Source: Flavobacterium sp. 90 (lineage in GTDB: Bacteria; Bacteroidota; Bacteroidia; Flavobacteriales; Flavobacteriaceae). Taken from it: 64,000 nucleotides of DNA. The stretch's first letter is position 1. Each line of letters opens with the position of its first letter. Below the pieces are notes generated by a model, which saw nothing but the letters and a program-made list of their open reading frames with translations, did no database searches and was not told where the DNA came from. Location of the stretch: positions 4,340,001 to 4,404,000 of the forward strand of contig NZ_SMGE01000001.1 in assembly GCF_004339525.1 (NCBI RefSeq), in the 5' to 3' direction. A program made the translations under genes and the position numbers. Shown piece after piece: positions 25,149 to 33,397 of this stretch.

Positions 25149-27443
25149 TTATTTTAGTTCAAATTTGCTGGTAAGACCTTCATTAGAATTCCAGCCCACC
25201 ATGATATTGAATAAACCTGGTTCTACTAAATATTTGCCTTCGTTATCATAAAAACCAAGTTCCTTTTCTGTCAATGTAAATTGAATTGTTTTGGTTTCTC
25301 CCTTTTTTAAGGGAACAAGTTCGAAACCTTTTAATTCTTTAAGAGGTCTTACAATACTTGCAACAGGATCATTCATATACAATTGAACGACTTCTTTTCC
25401 GTCATAATTCCCTGTGTTTGTTACGTCAACGCTTACTTGAATTTTTTCTCCTTTTGCAAAAGCAGTTTTATTTAGTTTAAGATTTTTATAATCGAAAGTA
25501 GTATAACTCAATCCAAAACCAAACGGAAACTGAGGCGTTTTTTCTACATCCATATAATGTGACCAAAACACATTTTTGTCACTATCAATTGGTCTTCCAG
25601 TACTGTATTTGTTATAATAAATTGGAACCTGACCTACATTTCTCGGGAAAGACATTGTTAGTTTTCCACTTGGGTTATAATCGCCATATAAAACCTGTGC
25701 AACTGCATTTCCAGTCTGAGTTCCTAAATGCCAGGCTTCTACAATTGAAGGAATATGTTCTGCAGCCCACGGAATACTCAACGGACGACCATTATTTAAA
25801 ACCAAAACGATATTAGGATTTACCTTGTAGATTTCTTCTAATAATTCTTGTTGAACTCCAGGTAAATTCAGATCAGTTCGGCTTCTTGCTTCTCCACTTT
25901 GAAAACCATATTCGCCTAAAACCATTACTACAACATCAGCATTTTTTGCAGCTGTTTTTGCTGCTTCAAAACCACTTTTATCTGTTGTATTGAAAACTGT
26001 TTCGGTTAGGAAAGTAGCTTTTTGCGAAAGCAAATCTGCACCTTTTTCAAAAGTCAGCTGATTGTCTTTGTATTGTTGCATTCCTTCTAAAACCGAAACC
26101 GCAGAATTATCATCGGCTGCAATTCTCCAACTTCCAAGCGGACTATTTTTATCATTTGCCAAAGCGCCAATCAAAGCAATTTTTTGTCCGGATTTCTTTA
26201 GCGGAAGCAAATTCTTTTCGTTTTTCAATAATACAATTGACTTTTTTGCCATATCAAGAACACCGTCATTATTGGCTTTGCTTCCCACAACTTCCTTTTC
26301 GCGTTTTTCATCACAATATCTGTATGGATCATCAAATAATCCTAATTCAAATTTTACACGCAAAATTCTGCGAACGGCGTCATCAACCAATGATTCTTTT
26401 ACTTTTCCTGATTTAACTAAAGCAACCAATTTTGCCACATATAAGTATGATTCCATATCCATGTCAGAACCTGCAATTGCTGCTTTTGCAGCTGCATCAT
26501 CTTCATCTTTTGCATAACCATGCGCAATCATTTCGCGAATCGAAGCATAATCTGAAACTACAAAACCGTCAAACTTCCATTTTCCTTTCAAGATATCTCT
26601 TTGCAAAAATACATTTCCTGTCGCGGGAATACCATTTAAGGTATTAAACGAATTCATAAACGTGCGAATTCCTGCTTGTACGGTAGCTTCAAAAGGAGGG
26701 AAAACCGTATTGTATAATTTAGAATTGCTTATATCTACACTATTATATTCTAATCCTGCTTCAACAAAACCGTATGCTGCAAAGTGTTTTGCACAGGCTG
26801 CAATCGTATTTACTTTAGCCAAATCTGCAACAGTTTCTCCCTGAAAACCTTTTACTCTTGCGTAACCTATTTTACTTCCTAAATAAGGATCTTCACCGGC
26901 ACCTTCCATAACGCGTCCCCAACGTGCATCATTAGAAACATCAACATTTGGCGCAAAAGTCCAGTTAATTCCCGATGCCGAAGCTTCGTCTGCCGCAATT
27001 GCCGCCGACTTTTTAATCGCTTCCAAATCCCAACTTGCAGCTTCTGCCAACGGAATTGGACTCAACGTTTTATAACCATGAATTACATCAAAACCAATTA
27101 TCAGCGGAATTCCCAAACGAGTTTCTTCAACCGCGATTTTCTGTACGGCACGAACTTCTTTTACACCACGAACCGTAAGCATTGATCCAACAAGACCTTT
27201 TCGCAAATGTTCGTATTTTAATTCAGCGCTTCCGCCTTTTGGAGCTGGTCCTGTTACATCCCAAAATCCGTTATATTGATTCATTTGTCCCACTTTTTCT
27301 TCTAATGTCATTTCTTTCATTAAAAGTGAAATTCGTTCTTCAATTGGTTTTTTGGGATCCAGATACTTTTTTGTTTGAGCATATCCGTTTCCAAAAACGA
27401 TTAGGATTATAAAGGCATACCTTTTAATTTGTTTTTTCATCAT
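25149..27443 (-). CDS. GH3 family periplasmic beta-glucosidase (BglX-like)
   Basis: A 764-residue exported enzyme with signal peptide residues 1-22 (ending NGYAQ). The (alpha/beta)8 domain covers about 30-380 with nucleophile Asp298 in GFVVSDYAS and substrate-binding KHFAAYG. The second alpha/beta domain spans about 395-610 (VVMVLGEYGFQSGEA), and a C-terminal fibronectin type III-like domain about 660-755 (VTNTGNYDGKEVVQLY). Length and layout match BglX. It hydrolyses terminal beta-linked glucose (some members xylose) from oligosaccharides entering through SusC. The upstream 38-bp motif is shared with susC, suggesting co-induction by the HTCS although it is a separate transcription unit. Confidence 0.94.
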   Translation of the reverse strand: MMKKQIKRYAFIILIVFGNGYAQTKKYLDPKKPIEERISLLMKEMTLEEKVGQMNQYNGFWDVTGPAPKGGSAELKYEHLRKGLVGSMLTVRGVKEVRAVQKIAVEETRLGIPLIIGFDVIHGYKTLSPIPLAEAASWDLEAIKKSAAIAADEASASGINWTFAPNVDVSNDARWGRVMEGAGEDPYLGSKIGYARVKGFQGETVADLAKVNTIAACAKHFAAYGFVEAGLEYNSVDISNSKLYNTVFPPFEATVQAGIRTFMNSFNTLNGIPATGNVFLQRDILKGKWKFDGFVVSDYASIREMIAHGYAKDEDDAAAKAAIAGSDMDMESYLYVAKLVALVKSGKVKESLVDDAVRRILRVKFELGLFDDPYRYCDEKREKEVVGSKANNDGVLDMAKKSIVLLKNEKNLLPLKKSGQKIALIGALANDKNSPLGSWRIAADDNSAVSVLEGMQQYKDNQLTFEKGADLLSQKATFLTETVFNTTDKSGFEAAKTAAKNADVVVMVLGEYGFQSGEARSRTDLNLPGVQQELLEEIYKVNPNIVLVLNNGRPLSIPWAAEHIPSIVEAWHLGTQTGNAVAQVLYGDYNPSGKLTMSFPRNVGQVPIYYNKYSTGRPIDSDKNVFWSHYMDVEKTPQFPFGFGLSYTTFDYKNLKLNKTAFAKGEKIQVSVDVTNTGNYDGKEVVQLYMNDPVASIVRPLKELKGFELVPLKKGETKTIQFTLTEKELGFYDNEGKYLVEPGLFNIMVGWNSNEGLTSKFELK

Positions 27444-27550
27444 TGTGGTTTTTAGGTTTATTATAGAAGTTATTAAAGTCAGATGTTTAAAGTATTACTT
27501 TTTTTGCAGAATTTTAGGATTGTAAATGTAGTTTTAGAGTAGTAACGATC

Positions 27551-27588
27551 GTAGAACATTTGAAGCATTATGTATTACAAATGATGCA
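27551..27588 (-). promoter_or_regulatory. Candidate HTCS operator upstream of the GH3 gene
   Basis: Partner of the motif at 20088-20125: same length, same orientation and 31 of 38 identical positions. It starts 108 bp before the GH3 start. A -7-like TACATTTA lies at 27523-27530 (minus). The rest of the two upstream regions is not obviously similar, so the block looks selected. Confidence 0.6.
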
Positions 27589-27799
27589 TAAAACAGCTTT
27601 GCTATCCAACAGACAAATAAATTTCTGCTAAATATTTTGGTTTCTATGCTGTAAAAAACTTGTTTTAAAGTTCTTTTATTCAGTAATATTTTGTTACCAA
27701 TACTTAAAGTGTAATTGTAAAACACGTAGAACTACGTGTACAACTTTGATTATAATTGTCGTAATTTACTTATATATTGAAACGTAAAAATAGTTGAAA

Positions 27800-29347
27800 A
27801 TGGAAAACCAAAACCAATTTGACGGTCTGGAAACTTTCGATCATATCGTAGTTCTTATGCTTGAAAACCGTTCTTTCGATAATTTATTAGGCTATCTCTA
27901 CAAGAATGATGAGATAACGCCGGAAAAGTCTTTTGATGGACTTTATAATCCGGAAGTTGATTATGCAAATCCTATTCCTAAAAGAGCTGGCAAAGATCCC
28001 GGTAAAACGAGTATATCTCCTTCACGTGCAGTCAATTATTCAATGCCGTATCCAGACCCAGGTGAAGAATATCCGCATGTTAATACACAACTTTTTAATA
28101 CTATAATCCCAGACTCCAATATTGGTGAGTCTGATTATAAAATGATAAAACCTTACAATTTGTCTCCTTCTGCAGGTACGCCTGTTATGAATGGTTTTGT
28201 CAATGATTATGAAAATAATCTAAGATCAACTTATAATATTGTTCAACCAACATACGAACAATATGAGGTAATCATGCAGTGTTTTGAGCCAGATCAGATT
28301 CCTGCAATGGCAACTTTAGCAAAAGAATTTGCAGTTTTTGATCATTGGTATTGTTCAGTACCAAGTCAAACTTATTGCAATCGCGCGTTCTGGCATGCCG
28401 CAAGTTCCGGAGGCAAAGTGATTAATCCGCTTGGTGAAGATGGAACCGGTTTTTCGGGCATTGATGGTGATTTGAGTGGTATGGATTCCTGGATAAAAGA
28501 AGTTTGGTCACTGCCAACTATTTTTGATCGAATGAACGATAATAATGTTTCCTGGAAAGTCTATTCGCCTATTGCACCTCTGAGTCTCACTTATATTGTA
28601 AACGGGACTGGAGAAGGAGAAGACAATACGCATGGACATCTTGATTTTTTCTTCGATTTAGAATTTGGAACATTGCCAAAATACTCATTTGTAGAACCTC
28701 AGTTTCTTCATAAACACAACGATCAACATCCGTCAGCAGTGCATCATGAATTAGCTACTGGTACAGTAAAATTAGGAGATGAACTAATCCGGGAAGTTTA
28801 TAATGCCATAAAAAACAGCCCCAAAAGAGACAAAATACTTTTTATAATCACTCATGATGAACATGGTGGTTGTTACGATCATGTAGCTCCGCCAAGTACA
28901 GTTCCGCCGGTTGCCGGGATGAAAGGACAGTGTGATTTTACCTTTGATCGTCTTGGTGTTCGTGTTCCTATGATAATGGTGTCTTCTTATATTCAGCCAA
29001 ATACGATAATCAACGGACAGTTTGAGCATACTTCTTTCGTAAAAACAGTTTGCCAAAAATGGGGTTTGGATCCGCTAACCGAGAGAGATGAAGATCCTGC
29101 TGTTTTACCATTTACGGAAGTTTTTTCCAATCAGAAAAGAACAGATTGGCCTGATATTCCATCAGAAATGAGCTTAAAGGAATTACTTCCCGAACCCGAT
29201 ACAAGCGGTGATCCCTTAAACGGGTTACAGAAGGCTATGTTAACCAGTCTGTTGCACATTGAAAAGAGGAAAGCTCTTGGTAATACCCAAAAAGAAGACA
29301 TACAAACCATTGGAGACATGATGGAATTTATAAAAAGATTTCAATGA
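27800..29347 (+). CDS. Phosphoesterase family protein (phospholipase C / AcpA-like)
   Basis: About 515 residues. I chose the ATG at 27800 (MENQNQFDG) over a TTG two codons earlier. The N-terminal FDHIVVLMLENRSFDNLLG is the hallmark of the phosphoesterase family of bacterial phospholipases C and the acid phosphatase AcpA, with the Glu-Asn-Arg-Ser segment at the metal/catalytic centre. Further family motifs are FDHWYCSVPSQTYCNRAFW, HDEHGGCYDHVAPP and RLGVRVPMIMVS. No signal peptide is visible, unusual for a family that is mostly secreted. The gene is single, divergent from GH3, and followed by a 138-bp gap. Likely reaction: hydrolysis of phosphodiester or phosphomonoester substrates; the actual substrate is unknown. 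Confidence 0.88.
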   Translation: MENQNQFDGLETFDHIVVLMLENRSFDNLLGYLYKNDEITPEKSFDGLYNPEVDYANPIPKRAGKDPGKTSISPSRAVNYSMPYPDPGEEYPHVNTQLFNTIIPDSNIGESDYKMIKPYNLSPSAGTPVMNGFVNDYENNLRSTYNIVQPTYEQYEVIMQCFEPDQIPAMATLAKEFAVFDHWYCSVPSQTYCNRAFWHAASSGGKVINPLGEDGTGFSGIDGDLSGMDSWIKEVWSLPTIFDRMNDNNVSWKVYSPIAPLSLTYIVNGTGEGEDNTHGHLDFFFDLEFGTLPKYSFVEPQFLHKHNDQHPSAVHHELATGTVKLGDELIREVYNAIKNSPKRDKILFIITHDEHGGCYDHVAPPSTVPPVAGMKGQCDFTFDRLGVRVPMIMVSSYIQPNTIINGQFEHTSFVKTVCQKWGLDPLTERDEDPAVLPFTEVFSNQKRTDWPDIPSEMSLKELLPEPDTSGDPLNGLQKAMLTSLLHIEKRKALGNTQKEDIQTIGDMMEFIKRFQ

Positions 29348-29484
29348 AACTAATTGAGTTATGATTTTGCTATAAAATTTTCGAATATTAGAAAGATTGA
29401 AAACTGCAACAAAAATAAAATGCGAGTCCTTGACATTTGCGGGTTCGATATATTTTTTGAATTTACTTTTTTGTCTATCCAATT

Positions 29485-30378
29485 CTACTTGTATTCTATC
29501 TCGAAATAATTGAGAACAGATTTGTAATTATCTTGTGCAGTTAGACAGGTATCCATCAAATATTCCTTAATATGACTCCATTCTTGCAAACCTCTGTAAT
29601 AAAAAAGCTTTAGTTGTTCGTCAATTATAAAAGGTACAATATTGTTTGCAAGACATTCTTTGAAAATAATTAATCTCCCTACGCGGCCATTTCCATCTTG
29701 AAAAGGATGCATGATTTCGAATTTATGATGAAAATCGATAATGTCTTCGATGGTTTTATTTTTAATATTATGGTAATTTTTTAGCAGTTCTCTCATTTCT
29801 ATGGCGATTAGTGCAGGGGGACAAGTCTCATTACCGCCAACTTCATTAGGTAGTTTTTTATATTCACCAACATTGAACCAGTTTTTACCGCTGTCAGAGG
29901 TACCAGACTTCAGTAAAAAATGTAGTTCTTTAATAAGGGATTCAGTTAGTTTGGCATTTGCTTTTTCAATAATAAAATCTATGCAGCGAAAGTGATTAGA
30001 AGTTTCAATAATGTCATCTACATTTATGCTTTCTTTAGAAATACCAATTGTATTGGTTTCAAAAATATATCGCGTCTGATCATGTGTTAGTTTACTTCCT
30101 TCAATCTTGTTTGAATTATAGGTTAAATCGATCTGAGTACGGTGGTAGATACCTCCTTTGAGTTTCATATCCTTTTGTTCTTTCAGATTATTAAGTAAAA
30201 TATTTTTACCTGCTTTTGTTTTATTTCCTTTTTGAGGAAGAACAGCATCTTCTGGAATATTCCAGGTTTTACCAGTTAGGAAAACTCCTTTTAGTTTTCC
30301 CGAAGCACAATAATTCCGAACCGTCCTTTCGGATAATTCCATTTTTTTTGCAAATTCTACTACTGAAAGATATTTCAT
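29485..30378 (-). CDS. Fic family protein with N-terminal helix-turn-helix
   Basis: A 297-residue protein. Residues 1-45 form an excisionase/MerR-like helix-turn-helix (LSVVEFAKKMELSERTVRNY). A Fic domain follows, with the active-site motif HPFQDGNGRVGR (His224). An inhibitory-helix motif S-N-K-I-E-G (Ser89 to Gly94, matching (S/T)xxxE(G/N)) lies N-terminal to the Fic core, so the enzyme should be auto-inhibited. Fic proteins usually transfer AMP from ATP to hydroxyl groups of target proteins. It is monocistronic, with no antitoxin gene adjacent. A large inverted repeat covers its promoter (30393-30459), pointing to autoregulation by the HTH domain. The target protein is unknown. Confidence 0.92.
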   Translation of the reverse strand: MKYLSVVEFAKKMELSERTVRNYCASGKLKGVFLTGKTWNIPEDAVLPQKGNKTKAGKNILLNNLKEQKDMKLKGGIYHRTQIDLTYNSNKIEGSKLTHDQTRYIFETNTIGISKESINVDDIIETSNHFRCIDFIIEKANAKLTESLIKELHFLLKSGTSDSGKNWFNVGEYKKLPNEVGGNETCPPALIAIEMRELLKNYHNIKNKTIEDIIDFHHKFEIMHPFQDGNGRVGRLIIFKECLANNIVPFIIDEQLKLFYYRGLQEWSHIKEYLMDTCLTAQDNYKSVLNYFEIEYK

Positions 30379-30392
30379 AATGATATATAAAG

Positions 30393-30459
30393 TTCCGTTA
30401 TCGGCAAATATATTCTAAAATATAACATAAAAAATATTTATTTTTTGCCGATAACGGAA
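30393..30459 (-). promoter_or_regulatory. Inverted-repeat operator and promoter of the Fic-HTH gene
   Basis: Two perfect 16-bp arms, TTCCGTTATCGGCAAA (30393-30408) and its complement (30444-30459), are separated by 35 bp. Each arm holds a near-palindrome CCGTTATCGG. On the minus strand TATATTTG (30405-30412) is an exact TAnnTTTG -7 box overlapping the proximal arm, so a bound repressor would cover the start of transcription. The proximal arm ends 15 bp before the start codon. Confidence 0.7.
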
Positions 30460-30560
30460 ATATGTATAAACGTAATATAATTAAAACTTAGCTTTTTGTA
30501 ATAAATAATAAGAAAGAAACTCGAGGAACTATTTTGCCACAATAATGTTTGGAAAAAAGA

Positions 30561-31094
30561 TTAATTTTTTGCGGCAAAATAGGCGGAAGCTCCAAGATCT
30601 AATGTTACCACTTTTTCAAACCTGCCGTGATGACTAATAGATACATCCTGAAATGTATTAGATAAAAAACTACATAAGTACGGAATACCATTATTGTCTT
30701 TAATAATGTCCTTGTTTTCGATCTCAATTACATTTTCTAAGTTGTCTAAAGAGTTAACGGCTAAAGTATGGATACTTTCGTGTGAGAGAATTGTTTTTGT
30801 ATAATAGACATTTTGGACACAATTCACTTTTCCAATAATGCAATTGTTCTTTTGTGATATTAGAGAGCAAACGAGCTTTTTAGGAATATATTCTCTTTGT
30901 TTTGTTTGCCGATTATAAATTTTATAAGCCGCTTCTTTCATGCTCCAAAATAACCAGACCATGATTTCAGGATCTGTTGCATTTGAGATCATTAATTGCT
31001 CGTTAACAGTAAAGAGTTTTTGTATGAAACCTTTGCGCTGCCAATTGCTTTCACGACGTGATTGTATGAGGTCTATGACGTCATTACCAATCAT
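30561..31094 (-). CDS. 4'-phosphopantetheinyl transferase superfamily protein
   Basis: A 177-residue protein with the family's two conserved regions: GNDVIDL near the N terminus (Mg-binding Asp) and WLFWSMKEAAYKIY in the middle (W-x-x-KEAxxK). Such enzymes transfer the phosphopantetheine arm of coenzyme A to a Ser of a carrier protein. Its start overlaps the end of the ACP gene by 4 bp, so the ACP is the obvious substrate. It is the last gene of the biosynthetic cluster. The size is between AcpS-type (about 125) and Sfp-type (about 230). Confidence 0.88.
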   Translation of the reverse strand: MIGNDVIDLIQSRRESNWQRKGFIQKLFTVNEQLMISNATDPEIMVWLFWSMKEAAYKIYNRQTKQREYIPKKLVCSLISQKNNCIIGKVNCVQNVYYTKTILSHESIHTLAVNSLDNLENVIEIENKDIIKDNNGIPYLCSFLSNTFQDVSISHHGRFEKVVTLDLGASAYFAAKN

Positions 31095-31345
31095 TTTTCA
31101 GCCAGTTTAGTTGCTATAATTTCTACAGCGGTTTTAACGTCAAGCATGCGTTCCATGTCTGTATTGTCAATTATGATATTAAAAGTTTCTTCAATATCAA
31201 GTACAATATCTACGAGATTAGCCGAATTGATACTCAGATCCTTAATAAAATCGGTGTTTTCTGTAAGGTTATCATAAGCTTCGCTATTTGTTGTGTATGG
31301 CTTTATAATTACTTTTAATTGAGCAATAAGTTCTTCTTTGTTCAT
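31091..31345 (-). CDS. Acyl carrier protein
   Basis: 84 residues from the ATG at 31345 (MNKEELIAQL). This start is preferred because it begins 4 bp after the ketosynthase stop, whereas the upstream Met at 31384 would overlap that gene by 35 bp and add a basic, non-ACP extension. The phosphopantetheine Ser41 lies in SINSANLVDIV; the usual Asp-Ser is replaced by Asn-Ser. The protein is acidic and predicted four-helical. It should carry acyl intermediates for the neighbouring ketosynthase and dehydratase and be loaded by the phosphopantetheinyl transferase encoded next to it. Confidence 0.9.
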   Translation of the reverse strand: MNKEELIAQLKVIIKPYTTNSEAYDNLTENTDFIKDLSINSANLVDIVLDIEETFNIIIDNTDMERMLDVKTAVEIIATKLAEK

Positions 31346-31349
31346 AGGA

Positions 31350-32624
31350 TTATTTTTGAAATTTTTTAAAGATAATACAGGCATTTACATCACCAAATCC
31401 AAAACTTGCTTTGGCAATTATAGTAGGATTAATGTTTATTGTTTTTAAAGGAACTTTTGACGAATCAATAAGTACATTAATTTCCGGATGAAGATCCTCG
31501 CAATTGATATTTCCAAATACAAAACCTTCATGAAGTTGTAGAACCGCAGCAATACTTTCTACACTTCCGGCAGCACTAAGGCAATGTCCCGTCATGCTTT
31601 TTAAAGAGTTGATATACGGAAAATTAGTACCGTTTCTTCCTAATGCTTTCGTCCAGTTTTCAATTTCAAGACTATCTTTTGTAGTCGCCGTAAGATGACC
31701 GTTTATGGCATCAATATCATTTGATGAAATACCGGAATTATGAATAGCATTGGTGATACATCTTTGTACAGCAATACTATTTGGTGCCGTCATACTTCCG
31801 TTTCCCCGTTGTCCGCCGGAGTTTACATTTCCGCCTAATATTTCGGCATAAATGGTAGCACCTCTTTCCAGGGCACTTTCTAAATCTTCTATAACCAGTG
31901 CTCCGGCACCACTACCGGGTACAAATCCTCCGGCAGAGGCACTCATTGGGCGGGATCCACGTTCGGGATTATCATTATAGTTAGAACTGCAAACACGCAA
32001 AGCATCAAATCCGCCCCAAATATAAGGGCCGCTATCGCCAGTACTTCCAGCCAGTACTCGTTTTACTTGCCCGGATTGTATGCGATCATAAGCCATTAAA
32101 ATACCTTCTGTACCAGTTGCACAGGCTGATGAATTTGTGGTAACCTGATTCCCGAGTCCTAGTTTTCCACCAAGATAAGCACTCACACCACTGTTCATTG
32201 TTTGTGCAACGACAGTGCTGCCAAGTCTTCGGACTTGTAATTCATCGATTTTATAAATGCTTTCACGAAATTTATCGATTCCTGATGTGCCTGATCCAAA
32301 AATAGTTCCGCTGTCCCAATCAGGATTATCACTATTTTCTATCGACAATCCTGCATTTTTCCATGCTTCTATACCCGCCATAACGCCATATAAAATACCA
32401 GTACTATTAAAACCTCTTAGTTCAAGCTCTGTAAAGTATTCCGATTTAAGTTCGTCTGATATTTGTGGCTGACCGGCGATCTGACATGAAAATTGTAATT
32501 CCTGCAATTGTGCATCATGTCGAATACCGGAGATTCCGTTTTTTATCGAATGGGTAAATGCAGTAATTCCAACTCCGTTGGGAGCCACTACGCCTAATCC
32601 TGTTATTACAACTCTTTTATTCAT
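31350..32624 (-). CDS. Beta-ketoacyl-ACP synthase (FabF-like ketosynthase)
   Basis: A 424-residue thiolase-fold enzyme. The Cys-His-His triad is visible: Cys168 in SSACATGTEG, His310 in NGHLTATTKD (the usual NAHGT is changed) and His347 in SMTGHCLSAAG. It condenses an acyl chain with malonyl-ACP. The start overlaps the dehydratase stop by 4 bp and the ACP follows 4 bp later. It probably extends or makes a dedicated fatty-acyl starter for the type III PKS of the same cluster. It is more diverged than housekeeping FabF; whether it acts alone or with a chain-length factor is unclear, as no second KS is encoded here. Confidence 0.93.
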   Translation of the reverse strand: MNKRVVITGLGVVAPNGVGITAFTHSIKNGISGIRHDAQLQELQFSCQIAGQPQISDELKSEYFTELELRGFNSTGILYGVMAGIEAWKNAGLSIENSDNPDWDSGTIFGSGTSGIDKFRESIYKIDELQVRRLGSTVVAQTMNSGVSAYLGGKLGLGNQVTTNSSACATGTEGILMAYDRIQSGQVKRVLAGSTGDSGPYIWGGFDALRVCSSNYNDNPERGSRPMSASAGGFVPGSGAGALVIEDLESALERGATIYAEILGGNVNSGGQRGNGSMTAPNSIAVQRCITNAIHNSGISSNDIDAINGHLTATTKDSLEIENWTKALGRNGTNFPYINSLKSMTGHCLSAAGSVESIAAVLQLHEGFVFGNINCEDLHPEINVLIDSSKVPLKTININPTIIAKASFGFGDVNACIIFKKFQK

Positions 32625-33058
32625 AGTTTCTTAGTAATCATACCAGCCAAAATACCTTTACAGACTTCCTGTCCGGCTTCGTTTTTCATAATTACATCGC
32701 ATTTCAATTTTCCAAATCTAAAAAATGATTTCTGAGAAGTTACTGTTACTTTTTCATTTGGATATACGGGCTTTAAAAATTGCATATCTGCTGAGGTAAA
32801 TGCAATTACAGTCTCTTTGTTAAAATCATCTCCCAGTAAATAGATGCCCAGGCAAACCATTCCAATCTGAGCCATTGTTTCAGTTAAAATCACACCCGGA
32901 GTTACAGGATTATCTTTAAAATGACCTTTATAAAAATCAAGATCTTCATTAAAAGTATAGGTTCCGGTAACACTATTTTCATCAACATGCAATAATTCGT
33001 CTACAAACAAAAAGGGCTTGCTGTATGGTAACTTTGCTATAATATTTTTTAAAGACAT
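32621..33058 (-). CDS. FabZ-like 3-hydroxyacyl-ACP dehydratase (hotdog fold)
   Basis: A 145-residue single hotdog-domain protein with the FabZ signature: YKGHFKDNPVTPGVILTE, with catalytic His46 and Glu60. It removes water from 3-hydroxyacyl-ACP to give the enoyl-ACP. It opens the second half of the biosynthetic cluster, with its stop overlapping the ketosynthase start by 4 bp. The upstream 339 bp hold a copy of repeat R2. No ketoreductase or enoyl reductase is in the cluster, so those steps would need the housekeeping fatty-acid enzymes, or the double bond is kept. Confidence 0.9.
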   Translation of the reverse strand: MSLKNIIAKLPYSKPFLFVDELLHVDENSVTGTYTFNEDLDFYKGHFKDNPVTPGVILTETMAQIGMVCLGIYLLGDDFNKETVIAFTSADMQFLKPVYPNEKVTVTSQKSFFRFGKLKCDVIMKNEAGQEVCKGILAGMITKKL

Positions 33059-33093
33059 AATTTGTTTCGTTTAATAAGTTGATGCCTAATTTG

Positions 33094-33231
33094 AACGCGG
33101 ATAAAACGGATTTACTTCGTAAAGACGCTGATAAAACCGGATATTTTTTTTAAAATATGAGCAAAAAAATCAATTCGTTAAAATCTGTTTTTACCCGCTT
33201 TTTCGCCTGCGAATCAGTAAAATCAGCGTCT
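33094..33231. repeat. Intergenic repeat, family R2, copy c
   Basis: The left arm carries AACGCGGATAAAACGGATTT and ACTTCGTAAAGACGC; the right arm carries TTTTTCGCCTGCGAATCAG and AAAATCAGCGTCTAATTTT. The arms are separated by about 40 bp of AT-rich sequence. The element splits the biosynthetic cluster between the type III PKS and the dehydratase. Confidence 0.7.
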
Positions 33232-33397
33232 AATTTTTAGATACAATAATAAAATCCAATCGTTTTATCTAAATAATTAATAATCAAATTATAATGTCGT
33301 ATTTTAAAATTATATAAAACGAGCAATATATTGATTTTGAGTGTTTTTAATTAATGTGGATGCTTTTGACTTTACGACTTTATAACTTTCGACTTAC

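Noticed and set aside
26062..26517. A 151-codon open frame on the plus strand
   Set aside because: It is entirely antisense to the GH3 gene, has a low-complexity Ser/Ala/Phe composition typical of a frame shadow, and shows no family motif.
27534..27725. A 63-codon frame on the minus strand upstream of the GH3 gene
   Set aside because: It lies over the second copy of the candidate operator and has no conserved feature.
29418..29460. A tRNA-like phrase (GGGTTCGAT) before a T-run
   Set aside because: No acceptor stem, anticodon arm or D-arm can be folded around it; it is a chance T-loop resemblance.
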